DNA of 64,000 bases from Topomyia yanbarensis (GCF_030247195.1 NC_080672.1:188611201-188675200); one strand, 5' to 3'. Counted from the stretch's first letter, positions 53,652 to 63,639 are shown. A program made the numbers and translations. The notes: a model not told the origin generated them from the sequence alone.

Positions 53652-55325
53652 TTAAATGGAAGAAAATCTTTGAAACATTAATAAGAAAGTAATTAATTCG
53701 GTAAAGGATGTAATTCTAAAATAAAATACGTACAACCCGAAGATCAGCATAATCAGTGATATGGATCCTATCCAGTAGTGCGAATGATTCCTATGAAAGG
53801 GCTCCGAGTCGTTGATAATTGTAAATATTTCGTTGTCATACGGGTTCGCTGGTTTCGGCTCGCTGGTGACGTTTGTCGATGTGTTCGAAGTTTCTTCTGA
53901 GATGTAGTAATTTAGTTGAAATCTTGACTTAAAATACGTCAAAATCTTCCGGCTCTCTCCATTCAGTGTAGCGTAAATTGTTTTATTTTGAGTTAATATC
54001 CGGCAGTCTGGTTGTAGAGTCACTATAGCTGCCTTATACGGCGGGGAAATCACCGTGTTGTCACAATGTATGATTATCTCCTTCGGATCGCTCGTATAAT
54101 AGAGTATCATATTTGGATCCGATAATCTTACTAGATGATTGTATGGATTTTCTATGCGTGTCTTTGCACATTTAATAGACGGCTCTGTATGTAGTAATAA
54201 TACTGCTTCACAATCTGGAGTTTGAAACAGTTCCGGCGGTGACGCAATGTAGTGCGTATCATTTAATCGCACGATTTCGCTCGATGGGTAGAAGTATTCT
54301 TTATCGTGACTTATGGCGATCTCTGTGTGATTCGTTGCGATTGTTGAGCCGTTTGAAGGATTCGGAATGGCGAAAATTTTGAACATTTCGAATTGACTTT
54401 TGCTTATGATAACGCTCGTCATCGTTATGATTATTGAATCGTTCACCGATTGTATCTTGTAACGTGTTGAATCTGGATCATCGAGAATAGCATAACCTTG
54501 TGGCAACGAATTTGTGATGTTGCTCATTGTTTGCGCCAGTTCTTCTGACGTTAGTGGACGGGTGTGAATTCTTCTATATTTGTTTAATATTCCGTCGACG
54601 ACTTCTCGACGTAACATCGCAACTTCCATCATACGACTTTTCAGTATTTGCGCTCTACCTTCATTATAACTGTTCTTAAGGACGTGAACTTCTCTGCGTA
54701 GATTGTAGTACCTTCTGCTCAATTGCTCACCCATTTTTGACGCCTTCGCGTTTATTTTCAGCAAAGACTCCGACACTTGGAGCAGCTTTTCGTTCTCGTG
54801 TATACGCAGCGCTTCATTCTCCTCTTCGATGTCGTTTCCTCCAAACAAGAAGTCTGTCAGAAATCCAAAAACACCTTTACTTCTTTTCCTTCGAGAAAGT
54901 TGTTCTACCTCCAGGATGGCGTCGTCACAAAAATGTTCTATCGTTGTCGTTAATTGGTCGAGAAGTGCATCCTCTACGATATCGTCCATCGCCTTGATTG
55001 CCGTTGTCAGATTATAGTGGATAGTTCTTATGAAATCCACGTCTTCCGTCAGATTAACTCCGGTTCTTATGTTCGTTTGCCAGGTTCCTCGCTTAAGAAT
55101 GCAAGACCCGTGGTGCATGAAAAATAATCCATCGCTTGATATTGGTCTAATATCGATGGCATTTGTTACCGATAGTATTGCGGCGGCAGTCACAATAGTT
55201 TGTACCACTTGGAGAGGGTTGACATAAGATATACGTTTTGTTTTTTTGGTTTTATCGTAGCAGCACGGACCTGCTCGCCAGCCCTTTTGATTTGCTCCAT
55301 ATCGATTTTTTCCTTCTTCCCCCAA
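53652..55325 (-). CDS. Env-like membrane fusion-type protein of the BEL element
   Basis: Open 557-codon frame. A hydrophobic stretch near residues 45-60 may act as a signal segment. A furin-type site RRKR lies at about residue 150, directly followed by a glycine/phenylalanine-rich segment resembling a fusion peptide. A heptad-like helical region and many N-x-S/T glycosylation sites follow. A single membrane-spanning segment is near residues 520-540 with a short tail. This arrangement is that of insect errantivirus and baculovirus F-type proteins. It would act at the cell surface if translated. The start overlaps the end of the integrase frame by about 135 bp, so translation would probably need a spliced RNA; the exact start is uncertain. 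The frame is unbroken, unlike gag-pol. Confidence 0.85.
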   Translation of the reverse strand: MGEEGKNRYGANQKGWRAGPCCYDKTKKTKRISYVNPLQVVQTIVTAAAILSVTNAIDIRPISSDGLFFMHHGSCILKRGTWQTNIRTGVNLTEDVDFIRTIHYNLTTAIKAMDDIVEDALLDQLTTTIEHFCDDAILEVEQLSRRKRSKGVFGFLTDFLFGGNDIEEENEALRIHENEKLLQVSESLLKINAKASKMGEQLSRRYYNLRREVHVLKNSYNEGRAQILKSRMMEVAMLRREVVDGILNKYRRIHTRPLTSEELAQTMSNITNSLPQGYAILDDPDSTRYKIQSVNDSIIITMTSVIISKSQFEMFKIFAIPNPSNGSTIATNHTEIAISHDKEYFYPSSEIVRLNDTHYIASPPELFQTPDCEAVLLLHTEPSIKCAKTRIENPYNHLVRLSDPNMILYYTSDPKEIIIHCDNTVISPPYKAAIVTLQPDCRILTQNKTIYATLNGESRKILTYFKSRFQLNYYISEETSNTSTNVTSEPKPANPYDNEIFTIINDSEPFHRNHSHYWIGSISLIMLIFGLYVFYFRITSFTELITFLLMFQRFSSI

Positions 55326-56872
55326 TTCGCTAGTCCTTTGTCGATTGCCTTCCGTTTCCTATCGGCTGCTTCCTTGTGTATTTGGCTAGTGTTTGTCCCC
55401 TGATGATCACCGGTTATTGTTGTGCATGATGATGTGGTGGCTATGCATGATGATATGGTGGCTATCTCCTGATGAATCATGACCGAAGTTTGCGTTGTTG
55501 ATTCCTTTCCAACAGGTGTTGGTTTCCCGTTGTTGTCTGGTTCTAAGTTTAAGACAGCTACCTTGACAGCTGGCCTTTTTAGCGTAGTACCCTTACTGGT
55601 CCTTATAAGAACTGATCGGACTTGTCCATCACTTGCAGGAAACACTTGAATGACTCGTCCTTTAAGCCAGCTTCCAGGCGGCACATTATCGTCTGTGATA
55701 ACTACGGTATCATCGATTTTGATGGGCTCGACCTTTTTTGTCCATTTATTTCGTTTTACGAGCGTTGGTATATACTCCTTCCTCCAACGATCCCAAAAGT
55801 GTTTGCCGGCGTTCTGTACAAGCTGCCATTGCTTGTTACTAAACTCCGTATTATCCAGTGACAATGGTGGTGCGTAATATCCCGCTCGATGAATTAGCGC
55901 GTGAAACGGGGTCAAAATTTCGTACTCGCACTCTTGGATAGGGATGTGTGTTAATGGTCTTGAGTTCAAGAAGAACTCCGCCTGTATGAACGCGGATCTT
56001 AATGTTTCTAGTTGGGGTTTCTTCGCTTTAAATGACCGAAGTAGTTCCTGCAGGCGTTCTTTTATAATTTTGATTAATCTTTCCCACGCACCTCCAAAAT
56101 GGGATGCAGTGGGCGGATTGAATGTCCACTCAATTCTCATTTTCGCCGCAACGCCTCTCCCCATCATCCGGTGTATTTCGTCTATTAAATCTTTCATTTC
56201 ACTGTTGGCGCCGATAAAATTTGTGCCGTTGTCGCTGTAGAGGCGGCTTATTTTGCCTCTTCTATTCTGGAAATTTCTTAGACATACCAGAAACGAGTCT
56301 GTGTCTAATTTATCCGCCATCTCGATGTGCACTGCTCGTGTAGAGAAGCAAGTGAAAATTACTCCCCATTTCTTTTCCGCCGCTCTCCCTCTTGCAACTT
56401 CGAAAGGTCCGAAATAATCGACGCCCGAGTTTGTGAACGGGTAGACGTATGGTTGCACTCGAACATCAGGGAGCGCTGCCATCAACGGAGGCAGTGGTTT
56501 TAAATGCCGTTCTATGCATCGTCGGCAGGTCATTCTGATATTTTTTAATTGCACTCTTATCCGGTCTATCCAGAACCGCTGTTGAATGGTGCCGATTACG
56601 GTATTGTCCCCTTGGTGCAGATACCTTTCATGTACATCTCTTATCACCAACTTCGTTATGTGGTGATTGGGCGGCAGAATTATTGGGAATTTAGTGGCGT
56701 AAGGTAATAGTTTTGCGAGCTCAAGGCGACCCTTTGCTCGCATTACTCCTTGTTCGTCGAGGAATGGTTGTAGTTTCACCAAATCACTTTTTTTCTGGTA
56801 ACGCCTTATTTTTTGACAGGCATTCCATCTCGTTTGTATAGCACTGTCATTGTGCCTTTCGGTAAAGCACAT
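55190..56872 (-). CDS. BEL integrase and C-terminal domain
   Basis: 560-codon frame. It starts within the RNase H-integrase linker. The zinc site is HHITKLVIRDVHERYLHQG with CRRC (HHCC, residues about 73-120). The catalytic triad lies in VDYFGPF, DNGTNFIG and a glutamate about 36 residues later (residues 150-270). The C-terminal part carries the DUF5641-type block (LVKRNKWTK, VPPGSWLKGRVIQVFP) that follows integrase in BEL elements. Integrase inserts the DNA copy into the host genome. The first codon is only the start of the open frame; a one-base shift near 56860 separates it from the RT frame. Confidence 0.93.
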   Translation of the reverse strand: MCFTERHNDSAIQTRWNACQKIRRYQKKSDLVKLQPFLDEQGVMRAKGRLELAKLLPYATKFPIILPPNHHITKLVIRDVHERYLHQGDNTVIGTIQQRFWIDRIRVQLKNIRMTCRRCIERHLKPLPPLMAALPDVRVQPYVYPFTNSGVDYFGPFEVARGRAAEKKWGVIFTCFSTRAVHIEMADKLDTDSFLVCLRNFQNRRGKISRLYSDNGTNFIGANSEMKDLIDEIHRMMGRGVAAKMRIEWTFNPPTASHFGGAWERLIKIIKERLQELLRSFKAKKPQLETLRSAFIQAEFFLNSRPLTHIPIQECEYEILTPFHALIHRAGYYAPPLSLDNTEFSNKQWQLVQNAGKHFWDRWRKEYIPTLVKRNKWTKKVEPIKIDDTVVITDDNVPPGSWLKGRVIQVFPASDGQVRSVLIRTSKGTTLKRPAVKVAVLNLEPDNNGKPTPVGKESTTQTSVMIHQEIATISSCIATTSSCTTITGDHQGTNTSQIHKEAADRKRKAIDKGLANWGKKEKIDMEQIKRAGEQVRAATIKPKKQNVYLMSTLSKWYKLL

Positions 56873-59081
56873 TTTCGATCAGCGTTCGGTCGCGATGTGT
56901 GATCTTGCTCGAAAATCCAGCTAGGCCTAATTTCTTCGACCAATATCCTTCCGCGACTTTCGTGAAAATGCAAAGGTGGTATACCAATTTCCACCATGAA
57001 TTGTACCTGTCTTCGCAGATGTAACTTAGCTCGTTGGGGTTCGTATGCAATCCGACGAACTGTTTTGCTTCCTCACTTGTTTTAAACTCCTTTGGTTGGG
57101 GCCAGTGGTTTTCCGGCATTCTCAGAAAGGCTGGTCCGTCCAACCATATTGAAATGCCGTCGATTGCCTTGGTTGCTTCGTCCGCTGGGTTCAATTTGGA
57201 TGGCACCCATCTCCATTGATCCATCCTTGTGGTGCTTAGTATTTCGCCTACTCGGTGTGAGACGAATTGTTTGTAATTCCTGTCGCTCGACTGGATCCAC
57301 GCCAGTACCGTCCTTGAGTCGGTCCACAATATACTTCTTTTGATTGGGACACGTAATTCTTGCGTGACGGTTTCCAATAGTCTCGTTCCTAACACTGCGG
57401 CCTGTAGCTCCAGTCGTGGTATTGATAAAGATTTTATAGGCGCTACGCGGGCCTTTGCTGCTAATAATCGAACTGACGTTTGGTTCCCGTTTGTACTTTT
57501 TATATATACGCAGGCAGCAAAGGCAGATTCAGACGCGTCCACTAACACATGTAATTCGTGGTCTGTCGTTGTGTCGCTCAAAACATGTCTAGGTATCTTT
57601 ATGTTTTCTACGCCCCTTATTGAATTTAGCCAAGACGCCCACATCTGATGTAATTTTTCTGGGATTATGTCGTCCCAATTTAGGGTAGCTTTATGTAATT
57701 CTTGGAGCAGCATTTTTCCACGTATAGTTACGTTCGAAATTAATCCTAGCGGGTCATATATGCTAAGAACAAACGACATAACTTCTCTCCAAGTCGGCCA
57801 GCGCTGGTTATTGATGATCGCATCTCCAAGCTTCTCTAAGTTGGCTAGATAGCCAATGGAATCAGTACTCGTGTTCCAATATACTCCGAGCACCTTTTCT
57901 ACTTGCGATTCCTTTTCGTCGAAGAGTTTTATTGTTTCCTCTTGCCTTCTGTCGGCGGGCAATGAGCGCAATAGTTCTTTACTGTTGGAAGCAAAGCTTC
58001 TTATATAGAATCCTGCGTGGTCATGAATTTTTATCACATCGCTAACTGTTCTCGTTGCTTCGTCGAGTGTGTCAAAGCTTTCCACACAATCATCAACATA
58101 GTGCTGTTTCTTAATTACCCGTACAGCATCTGGAAACTGTTGTTCAAACATCTCAGCGTTTGTATTTTTTACAGCTTGCGCGCACGATGGTGAGCAAGTT
58201 GATCCAAACGTCATTACTTGCATCACGTATATTTCCGGCGCTTTAGTATGGTCGCAATCGCGCCAAAGAATTTGAGCATTTTGATCCTCAGCTCTTATTT
58301 TTACCTGGTGAAACATTTCCTTGATATCACCTGTTATTGCAATTTTTCCTTCTCTGAATCGCAATAATATACCAAAAAGAGAGGTAGTTGCATCTGATCC
58401 GGAAAGAAGGGCGGAGTTGAAAGACACTCCTTGAACTTTAGCCGCTGCGTCAAATACAAGCCTTCTTTTTGCAGGTACTTTGTTGTTATTGACGATAACG
58501 AAATGTGGCAAGTAATAAACACGCTCTGTGGTTGTAAAAATTTCCTCCTTGTTTAGTTTTCGAATGTATCCTTTCTTCAGGTAGTCTTTAAAGGTTTCAC
58601 ATACCCATTCCTTCGTGTCGAGATTTTTTTCTAACGTTTTCTCCAAAGCTCGCAGCCTATTTTCTGCATTACGATAGCTGGGCGGGAATTGGAAATTATC
58701 CTGCTTCCAAAGCGGATTGCCCTCGTACCTTCCATTAGTATATTTCATTGTTTCATCAAGAAGTTGTTTTGCTCTCGTTTCTTCTTCCGAAACAGGTAAT
58801 TTATCGACAATTTTCACACCAAACTCCTCGGTGGAGAAATATGATTGCATCATATTTTGCAGGACTTGGTCTTGCTGTACGACCATGATGTGGTTAGTAT
58901 CATCTATGAGACTAATATTTCCAAAAATAAGCCAACCCAGTTTGCTTCTAATTGCAATTGGCTCGTTTTCCGAACCCATTCTTTTTTCCATCGCAACTAG
59001 TAAGTGAGATTGATTCAATCCGATGAGAATCGATGGTTTGGCGTTATGATAGTTTTTAATCGGTTTTAATTTGTCTCGCAA
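56847..59081 (-). CDS. BEL reverse transcriptase and RNase H
   Basis: 744-codon frame. Residues about 1-40 are the end of the protease region. RT motifs: RLVFDAAAKVQGVSFN, GDIKEMFHQV, MTFGSTCSPSCA and YVDDCVES (catalytic YVDD) at about residues 190-350. RNase H follows with VLVDASESAFAACVYI, SIPRLELQAAVLG and LWTDSRTVLAWIQ (acidic residues D, E, D). These make and finish the cDNA. It overlaps the protease frame at its start and the integrase frame at its end, each with a one-base change, so the ancestral single polyprotein is broken here. No start codon is needed in the intact element. Confidence 0.95.
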   Translation of the reverse strand: MRDKLKPIKNYHNAKPSILIGLNQSHLLVAMEKRMGSENEPIAIRSKLGWLIFGNISLIDDTNHIMVVQQDQVLQNMMQSYFSTEEFGVKIVDKLPVSEEETRAKQLLDETMKYTNGRYEGNPLWKQDNFQFPPSYRNAENRLRALEKTLEKNLDTKEWVCETFKDYLKKGYIRKLNKEEIFTTTERVYYLPHFVIVNNNKVPAKRRLVFDAAAKVQGVSFNSALLSGSDATTSLFGILLRFREGKIAITGDIKEMFHQVKIRAEDQNAQILWRDCDHTKAPEIYVMQVMTFGSTCSPSCAQAVKNTNAEMFEQQFPDAVRVIKKQHYVDDCVESFDTLDEATRTVSDVIKIHDHAGFYIRSFASNSKELLRSLPADRRQEETIKLFDEKESQVEKVLGVYWNTSTDSIGYLANLEKLGDAIINNQRWPTWREVMSFVLSIYDPLGLISNVTIRGKMLLQELHKATLNWDDIIPEKLHQMWASWLNSIRGVENIKIPRHVLSDTTTDHELHVLVDASESAFAACVYIKSTNGNQTSVRLLAAKARVAPIKSLSIPRLELQAAVLGTRLLETVTQELRVPIKRSILWTDSRTVLAWIQSSDRNYKQFVSHRVGEILSTTRMDQWRWVPSKLNPADEATKAIDGISIWLDGPAFLRMPENHWPQPKEFKTSEEAKQFVGLHTNPNELSYICEDRYNSWWKLVYHLCIFTKVAEGYWSKKLGLAGFSSKITHRDRTLIENVLYRKAQ

Positions 59082-59739
59082 GAGCCGTATAATTTACTGA
59101 TTGTATCGGTAACGATAAGTTTCTTATCGTTCTAACGTTGTTTAGCGTGAACCTTGTTTTTGATGGTCCCTTTATTTGTAGTTTTACGATTCGGCTTTGT
59201 GATTCCTCTCTTGATACGTCTTTTGTCCATTTTAGATTGAGAGGTTCCAATCTTCCTTCCAAATTTAGCTCTGTTGCAATAGTTTCATCCAATAGTGTTA
59301 AAGAAGATCCAGGGTCCAAAAACGCATATGTATCGATTTGTTTCGCTCCGCTCGATAGTGTAACGGGAACGACTTGGTATAATTTTTTATCCGACGTGTA
59401 TTGATGGTAATTGATTCCATCCGATGAATGAGCCGAGTCCTTTTGCGGCGGTTGTTCATTGTTCGATTTCTTATTGTGTAGGAGCCTGTGATGATAATTG
59501 ATGCATCCATCTATGCCGCATTTCCTTGTATTGCCACATTTTTTCAGAGAATGATTTGCCATTAGGCAACCAAAGCATAATCTTTTTTCCATAATTGAAT
59601 CGTACCTTTGCTGTGAGTTCATACTCTTTAGCGTTCTGCATTCCGATGGTCTGTGATTGTCGGAGCAAATGCTGCATTTAAAACTTTGGTAGTTTCTGGG
59701 GGTATTTTGATGCATGTTAACATTGAATTTTTTTCTCAT
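59056..59739 (-). CDS. BEL gag C-terminal knuckles and aspartic protease
   Basis: 227-codon frame. Cysteine-rich knuckles CSICSDNHRPSEC, CFGCLMANHSLKKC and CGIDGCINYHH (residues 20-95), typical of BEL gag ends. Then a retropepsin of the A17 type, with active site AFLDPGSSLTLL (aspartate in DPGS). A one-base excess of A in a seven-A run (T's at 59728-59734) puts this frame out of step with the preceding gag frame; six A's would be in frame. Confidence 0.9.
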   Translation of the reverse strand: MRKKFNVNMHQNTPRNYQSFKCSICSDNHRPSECRTLKSMNSQQRYDSIMEKRLCFGCLMANHSLKKCGNTRKCGIDGCINYHHRLLHNKKSNNEQPPQKDSAHSSDGINYHQYTSDKKLYQVVPVTLSSGAKQIDTYAFLDPGSSLTLLDETIATELNLEGRLEPLNLKWTKDVSREESQSRIVKLQIKGPSKTRFTLNNVRTIRNLSLPIQSVNYTALARQIKTD

Positions 59740-60106
59740 GCAGATGAGTGTTGAACATATTTCGAGATATTTTGGCGTGGGGCTTGAGCCATTTATTAAA
59801 ATCTGAAAGTTTTGGCACTCCGGTGTTTTGCGTTAATACTTCTGCCCATTTCATTTGTAAATTAAATGGCAGCTTCTTCACTAAGTCTTCGACGAGGCGA
59901 TGGTCGTGAAGGTATTCATATTGTTGAATTATCTGAATATTTGCTACTAAGTTGTCCAGGGCGTCAGATAATTCGACAACTACTGCTCTGTTCTCTCTTT
60001 TGATTTTCGAGAGCTCGCTTAGCAGTTGGTCATAAATTAATTTTGGATTTCCGAAGATTTCTTCCAATCGTTCCATTATCTTCGGAACATTATCTGGTTC
60101 CGACAT
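59717..60106 (-). CDS. BEL gag, middle part
   Basis: Frame of 129 codons starting at the nested element's boundary: SEPDNVPKIMERLEEIFGNP matches BEL gag, continuing with KLPFNLQMKWAEVL. Across the 8 bp duplication the frame is continuous with gag sequence on the far side of the nested element, ending RLQQVLEG. It is a structural capsid-type protein. Cut by the 1.9 kb nested element at 60112-62028 and frame-shifted at 59728. Confidence 0.9.
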   Translation of the reverse strand: MSEPDNVPKIMERLEEIFGNPKLIYDQLLSELSKIKRENRAVVVELSDALDNLVANIQIIQQYEYLHDHRLVEDLVKKLPFNLQMKWAEVLTQNTGVPKLSDFNKWLKPHAKISRNMFNTHLHEKKIQC

Positions 60107-60822
60107 TAGTGCAGGGTTACCAAAAATACAGAATAATCTGTGTTTATACAGATTTTTTGGCTATTTTCAGATCAAGAATCTGTATGTACAGATATACAGA
60201 TTTTTGCATGTATCTACAGATATACAGATTTTTGAGAAATTATGTTACAAAAACTATTTTTAGAAATATTTTTTTCAGTTTCCGCAATACTTCCTCTCTG
60301 TCTCTTTCAGCTTAGCCCTCTATATTAAAATATATCTTCACTTTTCAGAATGGTCGCTCACTCTGAAATCTAAAGGTTTGAATACTCTCAGGTTAGCACT
60401 CAGCAAACGCCTGGCTGAAGTCTACTTCTAGCAACGTTAATTGTAAAGTTCTGTGACTTTGTTAATTCTCAATTTTTTGTTTCAAAATTCGACTGCTACA
60501 TTGGTCAACTTAATGTATATAACATTATATATCAACAAATGTCATTTATTTTTTATTTTTTATTTTATTTTCATATCTTCGGTATACACCGTACAGACGA
60601 TTTTTAAAACTATGTATTTCTTATGAGTAACTTATATCTATGCTTGGAAATCTTACGTGTATGTCAACAGTCTTTTGAGAGCTCCAGTTGGTATCATATT
60701 CAACAGACAAACAGTGGACAAATTTAATAATACTCTACAACATAATGTAAACATTAACGAAATTACAATTCATTCAGAACAACTCAGCACAATAAAAAAA
60801 ACATCTCACTTGTTGCCTAGAA

Positions 60823-61498
60823 TTATAAGCGAGTTGATTCCCAATAGGCAGGTTTCCATGTTGAGTTACGTAAACTGATGAACTCTCGGTGTTTCACTCC
60901 CGGAGGCCAAGTAGAATTTTTCATTGCAACCGATTTCCATTTCTCGCTTACGACGACTTTGAATGATGCAAAGTCAAGAGTTTCGCAGTTCTTCCATTTA
61001 GGTACTAACTTTTTAACTTCCACCTCATCGACCTCAGTAAGGCTTAGCGACTCAGATACCATACAGCTAAGATCACTTTCAGTTGCACACCCATCAATGT
61101 TCGTAAGGCATAGAGCGAACTTATTTCCTTCCTGCAGCGAGTCGGTCAGATCTGGAACAACAGATCGGTGAAGATTGCTTACTTTCGATTCCATTGCTTT
61201 CCGCGTAGTCAACATTGGCGTAGAATTACGTTCTGCATGGGAGCGTAATTTTATCGTTCATGCATTTTATTTGCTCCTCCATCTGCTTTGATGAACCGGA
61301 GGGCTCCTCAACATACCGCGTCTTTTGGAAAAAACACAGACATTCGTCACAAAGCCATATTAAATTCTTGTTGAAGCCGTAAATATTCATCTCACCAAGT
61401 CCAACACACTTTGCGTGAAAACCTTGCTTACATCGGCCCTCGCACATCGCGTACAGCTCACCACCAACAATAGGTAAAGAACACTTGTGGCAGCTCAT
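60823..61498 (-). pseudogene. PHD/FP-type protein, copy B, broken
   Basis: Same gene as 3280-3984. The N-terminal 90 codons (61498-61226) hold the full zinc finger and keep the GLGE residues missing in copy A. A 38 bp deletion near 61245 then shifts the frame to a stop. The C-terminal 130 codons (61215-60823) remain open. Coding differences from copy A: five amino-acid changes and one silent change seen in the parts compared. Confidence 0.9.
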
Positions 61499-61629
61499 CG
61501 CAATACGTATTCGTTGGTATACAACAAAACAAAGTCGGACAGTAATGAGTGATAGATGCAGTCTATTTTCAGTTCACTTTTTGAATTATAATTGCGGCCA
61601 TTTTCGCTAGGATCATTCCAAACTAATTA

Positions 61630-61830
61630 GTGCCTCGTATGATCTGGATGTCAGCAACGAAATATTTCGCGGGCTCGAAACAAACAACACCTCAGAAAAG
61701 GCAAAAAAATCAGAGCGTCGATGTGCTTCCCGAAACAACAACAGAACTAATGAAGAAGAAAATTATTTTTCCATTGTGTACATCGATAAAGTTCAAGTTT
61801 CTGGATGTAAAGTATCAGAACGATTTGTAG
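61630..61830 (+). CDS. 66-aa ORF, copy B
   Basis: Counterpart of 2948-3148, differing by one residue. Divergent from the broken PHD-type gene, with the shared intergenic region 61499-61629. Function unknown. Confidence 0.35.
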   Translation: MPRMIWMSATKYFAGSKQTTPQKRQKNQSVDVLPETTTELMKKKIIFPLCTSIKFKFLDVKYQNDL

Positions 61831-62084
61831 TGTTTTTTACGAAAATATAAACAGGTCCTTGCTTGACTGACTTAAACAACAGGAATTAATATCTTCGATA
61901 GATAATCTAGCAAAAGGTTAAACGACTCAACTGATTCGCTACAGATATTGACACAGATTTTTCGAAGAGTAAATACAGATGTAAAGATTTTTTAGGTAAA
62001 AAATACAGATTTAATTTTGGCAACCCTGCATTAGTGATTGGGTACTTTTTGCAGCGTTACCCTCCAACACTTGTTGGAGTCTGC

Positions 62085-62630
62085 TCATGTTTTCGAGATT
62101 GCTGAATGCACCTTCTCCCGTGGTTTCATCGAAGAAGGCCACTCTTTTGACGATCCATTGAATTTAGGTAGCGCTAAAAGTGCTTGCCTTTTCAGATATA
62201 TTGTCCAATCTGGGGTTTGACGGACGTTATCTTCCTCGCCGTCCCAATCTGATTCTTGTTCCTTGGGTTCTGTTTGCCTCTCTGCTGGCGTTGGTGGTGT
62301 TGTCGTCTTTTCCATCAACGATTTTATGGCCTTAGTTAAATCTGCCAATATTTTGTCGTGCGTCATTAGCCTATCGCTAACATTTTCATTAGCGGCCTGG
62401 TTCTTTAGTTGAAGATTTTCCTTCTGAACATACAGAAGTATTGCTTCGTATTCGAGGCATTTTGCGCAGATCCAACGTTCTGTGCTGCTAGGGCGTTGAT
62501 TCAGGCCTACGCATTCCAGGTGGAACCAGCGATCGCAATCATCGCAGGCCACCATTACTGCTTTTGCAGTGTCTGGCTCATTGCATAAGAGGCAATGGCC
62601 CTTCTTGTTTTCGATAAATCTTACGGACAT
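62085..62630 (-). CDS. BEL gag, N-terminal part with PHD-like finger
   Basis: 181-codon frame starting MSVRFIENKKG. A PHD-like zinc finger: CLLC (residues 15-18), CDDCDRWFHLEC (about 30-41), then CAKC (about 55-58). A coiled-coil-like stretch (YVQKENLQLKNQ) and an acidic linker follow, then LPKFNGSSKEW, where the frame goes wrong at about 62145. The true gag frame continues as GAFSNLENMSRLQQ in another phase, so a small deletion or shift is present. A PHD-like finger at the gag N-terminus is seen in some insect BEL elements; its role is unknown. Confidence 0.88.
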   Translation of the reverse strand: MSVRFIENKKGHCLLCNEPDTAKAVMVACDDCDRWFHLECVGLNQRPSSTERWICAKCLEYEAILLYVQKENLQLKNQAANENVSDRLMTHDKILADLTKAIKSLMEKTTTPPTPAERQTEPKEQESDWDGEEDNVRQTPDWTIYLKRQALLALPKFNGSSKEWPSSMKPREKVHSAISKT

Positions 62631-62718
62631 CTTCGTTGTGTGCCGTTAATTAATTAATCGTTTTAATTTGAATTGAAGCTTTCGCTTGAAGATCGCGTGA
62701 GTTCGTTTTCGCTCCTCT

Positions 62719-62735
62719 CACAGAAGTCACCAAAA
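62719..62735 (-). other. BEL primer-binding site
   Basis: Directly inside the 5' LTR the minus strand reads TTT then TGGTGACTTCTGTG. Starting with TGG, three bases from the LTR, it fits a tRNA 3' end. I do not assign the tRNA. Confidence 0.7.
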
Positions 62736-63413
62736 TGTAGCTGGCCGGCCGGGCTACGTCGTTATAAGATTTATTCAAATCGGATTTCCTTCGGAAAAGG
62801 CGTGGGTTTGCCGATGAGAACGAAAGGATCCTATTGAATTAATGGTGATATTACGGCCTTTCGGATAGATACAACACACCTGCTTCTACTTTTCGGATTT
62901 AACACTTACTCCGGATTTCGGACAACACAACTAGCACGTTCCACTGTTACAATTGGACTGTTTATTATATTCAAAAAATAAAATTTATGTACAAATTTTC
63001 TTAATAACTAATAAGGTTTGTTCATGTAACAGAGAGAGACAAAATCCCTAGCTTTCTAAATCTATGTATGACGCGGCAATTACAAAGTTTATTTAGGAGA
63101 CCTGTGCTATTGCTATTTATTTCCTTATCTTTCTGCCGTCTAGACGGCACCTCAAAATTGCCTAAAGCAGAAAGTGCAAACAATGCCTTTCGTCCTAATC
63201 TATGCCGCTCATGTTCCAGGAATAGGAATAGAGAAAACTAAAAAATGCATTTATGACTTTTATCCCTGATTCTGCTGGCGCGGTAAGTAATCTTATCTCC
63301 ATAGGGTTCTATTTGAAATTAAATATGCTTGCTATTGTGGAGGTCTATACCGGAGACGAAAGAAAATTACTTGAAATTAAATTAAACAAATCGTAACGAT
63401 CGTGTTCGTTACA
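62736..63413 (-). repeat. BEL 5' LTR
   Basis: 678 bp, four more than its partner because GGCC is doubled near its start (CTGGCCGGCCGGG). It holds the promoter for the minus-strand transcript. Followed outward by the GATGG duplication. Confidence 0.97.
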
Positions 63414-63594
63414 GATGGTATTAGCAGCAGAAAGGAATGGAAAAGCAGTGCACGAAAACGAGCGAGAGAGGATAATTTAAATTCTCTTTCTTTCTTTCCA
63501 CACATCGTATTCCTTATATAGCTTTCTGAAAATTATTTGTTATACACCATAAAATGTAAATTTCAGTTTAACTCTTATTAGAACACAATTAGTT
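63414..63594. other. Spacer of H3 repeat unit 2, right of BEL
   Basis: Matches 51765-51950 (GCAGTGCACGAAA, GAGCGAGAG, TTCAGTTTAACTCT). Shows that BEL landed in an H3-unit spacer. Confidence 0.8.
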
Positions 63595-63610
63595 GGTCCT
63601 GTAAAGAACC
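63595..63610 (-). promoter_or_regulatory. Histone stem-loop, decayed (H3 pseudogene c)
   Basis: The minus strand reads GGTTCTTTACAGGACC. One loop base and two arm positions differ from the consensus. Confidence 0.75.
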
Positions 63611-63639
63611 GTTTATTGTTTTATTGCAGGAGCATAATT

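Larger units (their letters stand above)
60112..62028 (-). mobile_element. hAT-like non-autonomous element, copy B, inside BEL gag
   Basis: Same element as 2749-4692 in opposite orientation, about 99% alike in shared parts. Starts CAGGGTTACCAAAA and ends TTTTGGCAACCCTG. CATTAGTG (8 bp) is duplicated at 60104-60111 and 62029-62036. Removing the element and one duplicate restores the gag reading frame, so the boundaries are certain. A 38 bp deletion inside it breaks the PHD-type ORF. Confidence 0.97.
52918..63413 (-). mobile_element. BEL/Pao retrotransposon with env-like gene
   Basis: Minus-strand LTR element of 10.5 kb (about 8.6 kb without a nested 1.9 kb insertion). The LTRs begin TGTAGC and end TTACA, with a 5 bp duplication GATGG (52913-52917, 63414-63418). 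Internal order from the right: gag with PHD-like finger, CCHC knuckles, protease, RT, RNase H, integrase, then an env-like frame, the order of BEL/Pao elements that acquired env. LTRs differ by three substitutions and a 4 bp indel in 674 bp, so insertion is recent. Several frame breaks interrupt gag-pol. Confidence 0.97.

Noticed and set aside
59717..59745. Programmed frameshift signal at the seven-A run in BEL
   Set aside because: The needed shift is +1 and one fewer A restores the frame, which fits a simple indel; BEL elements usually use a single frame.
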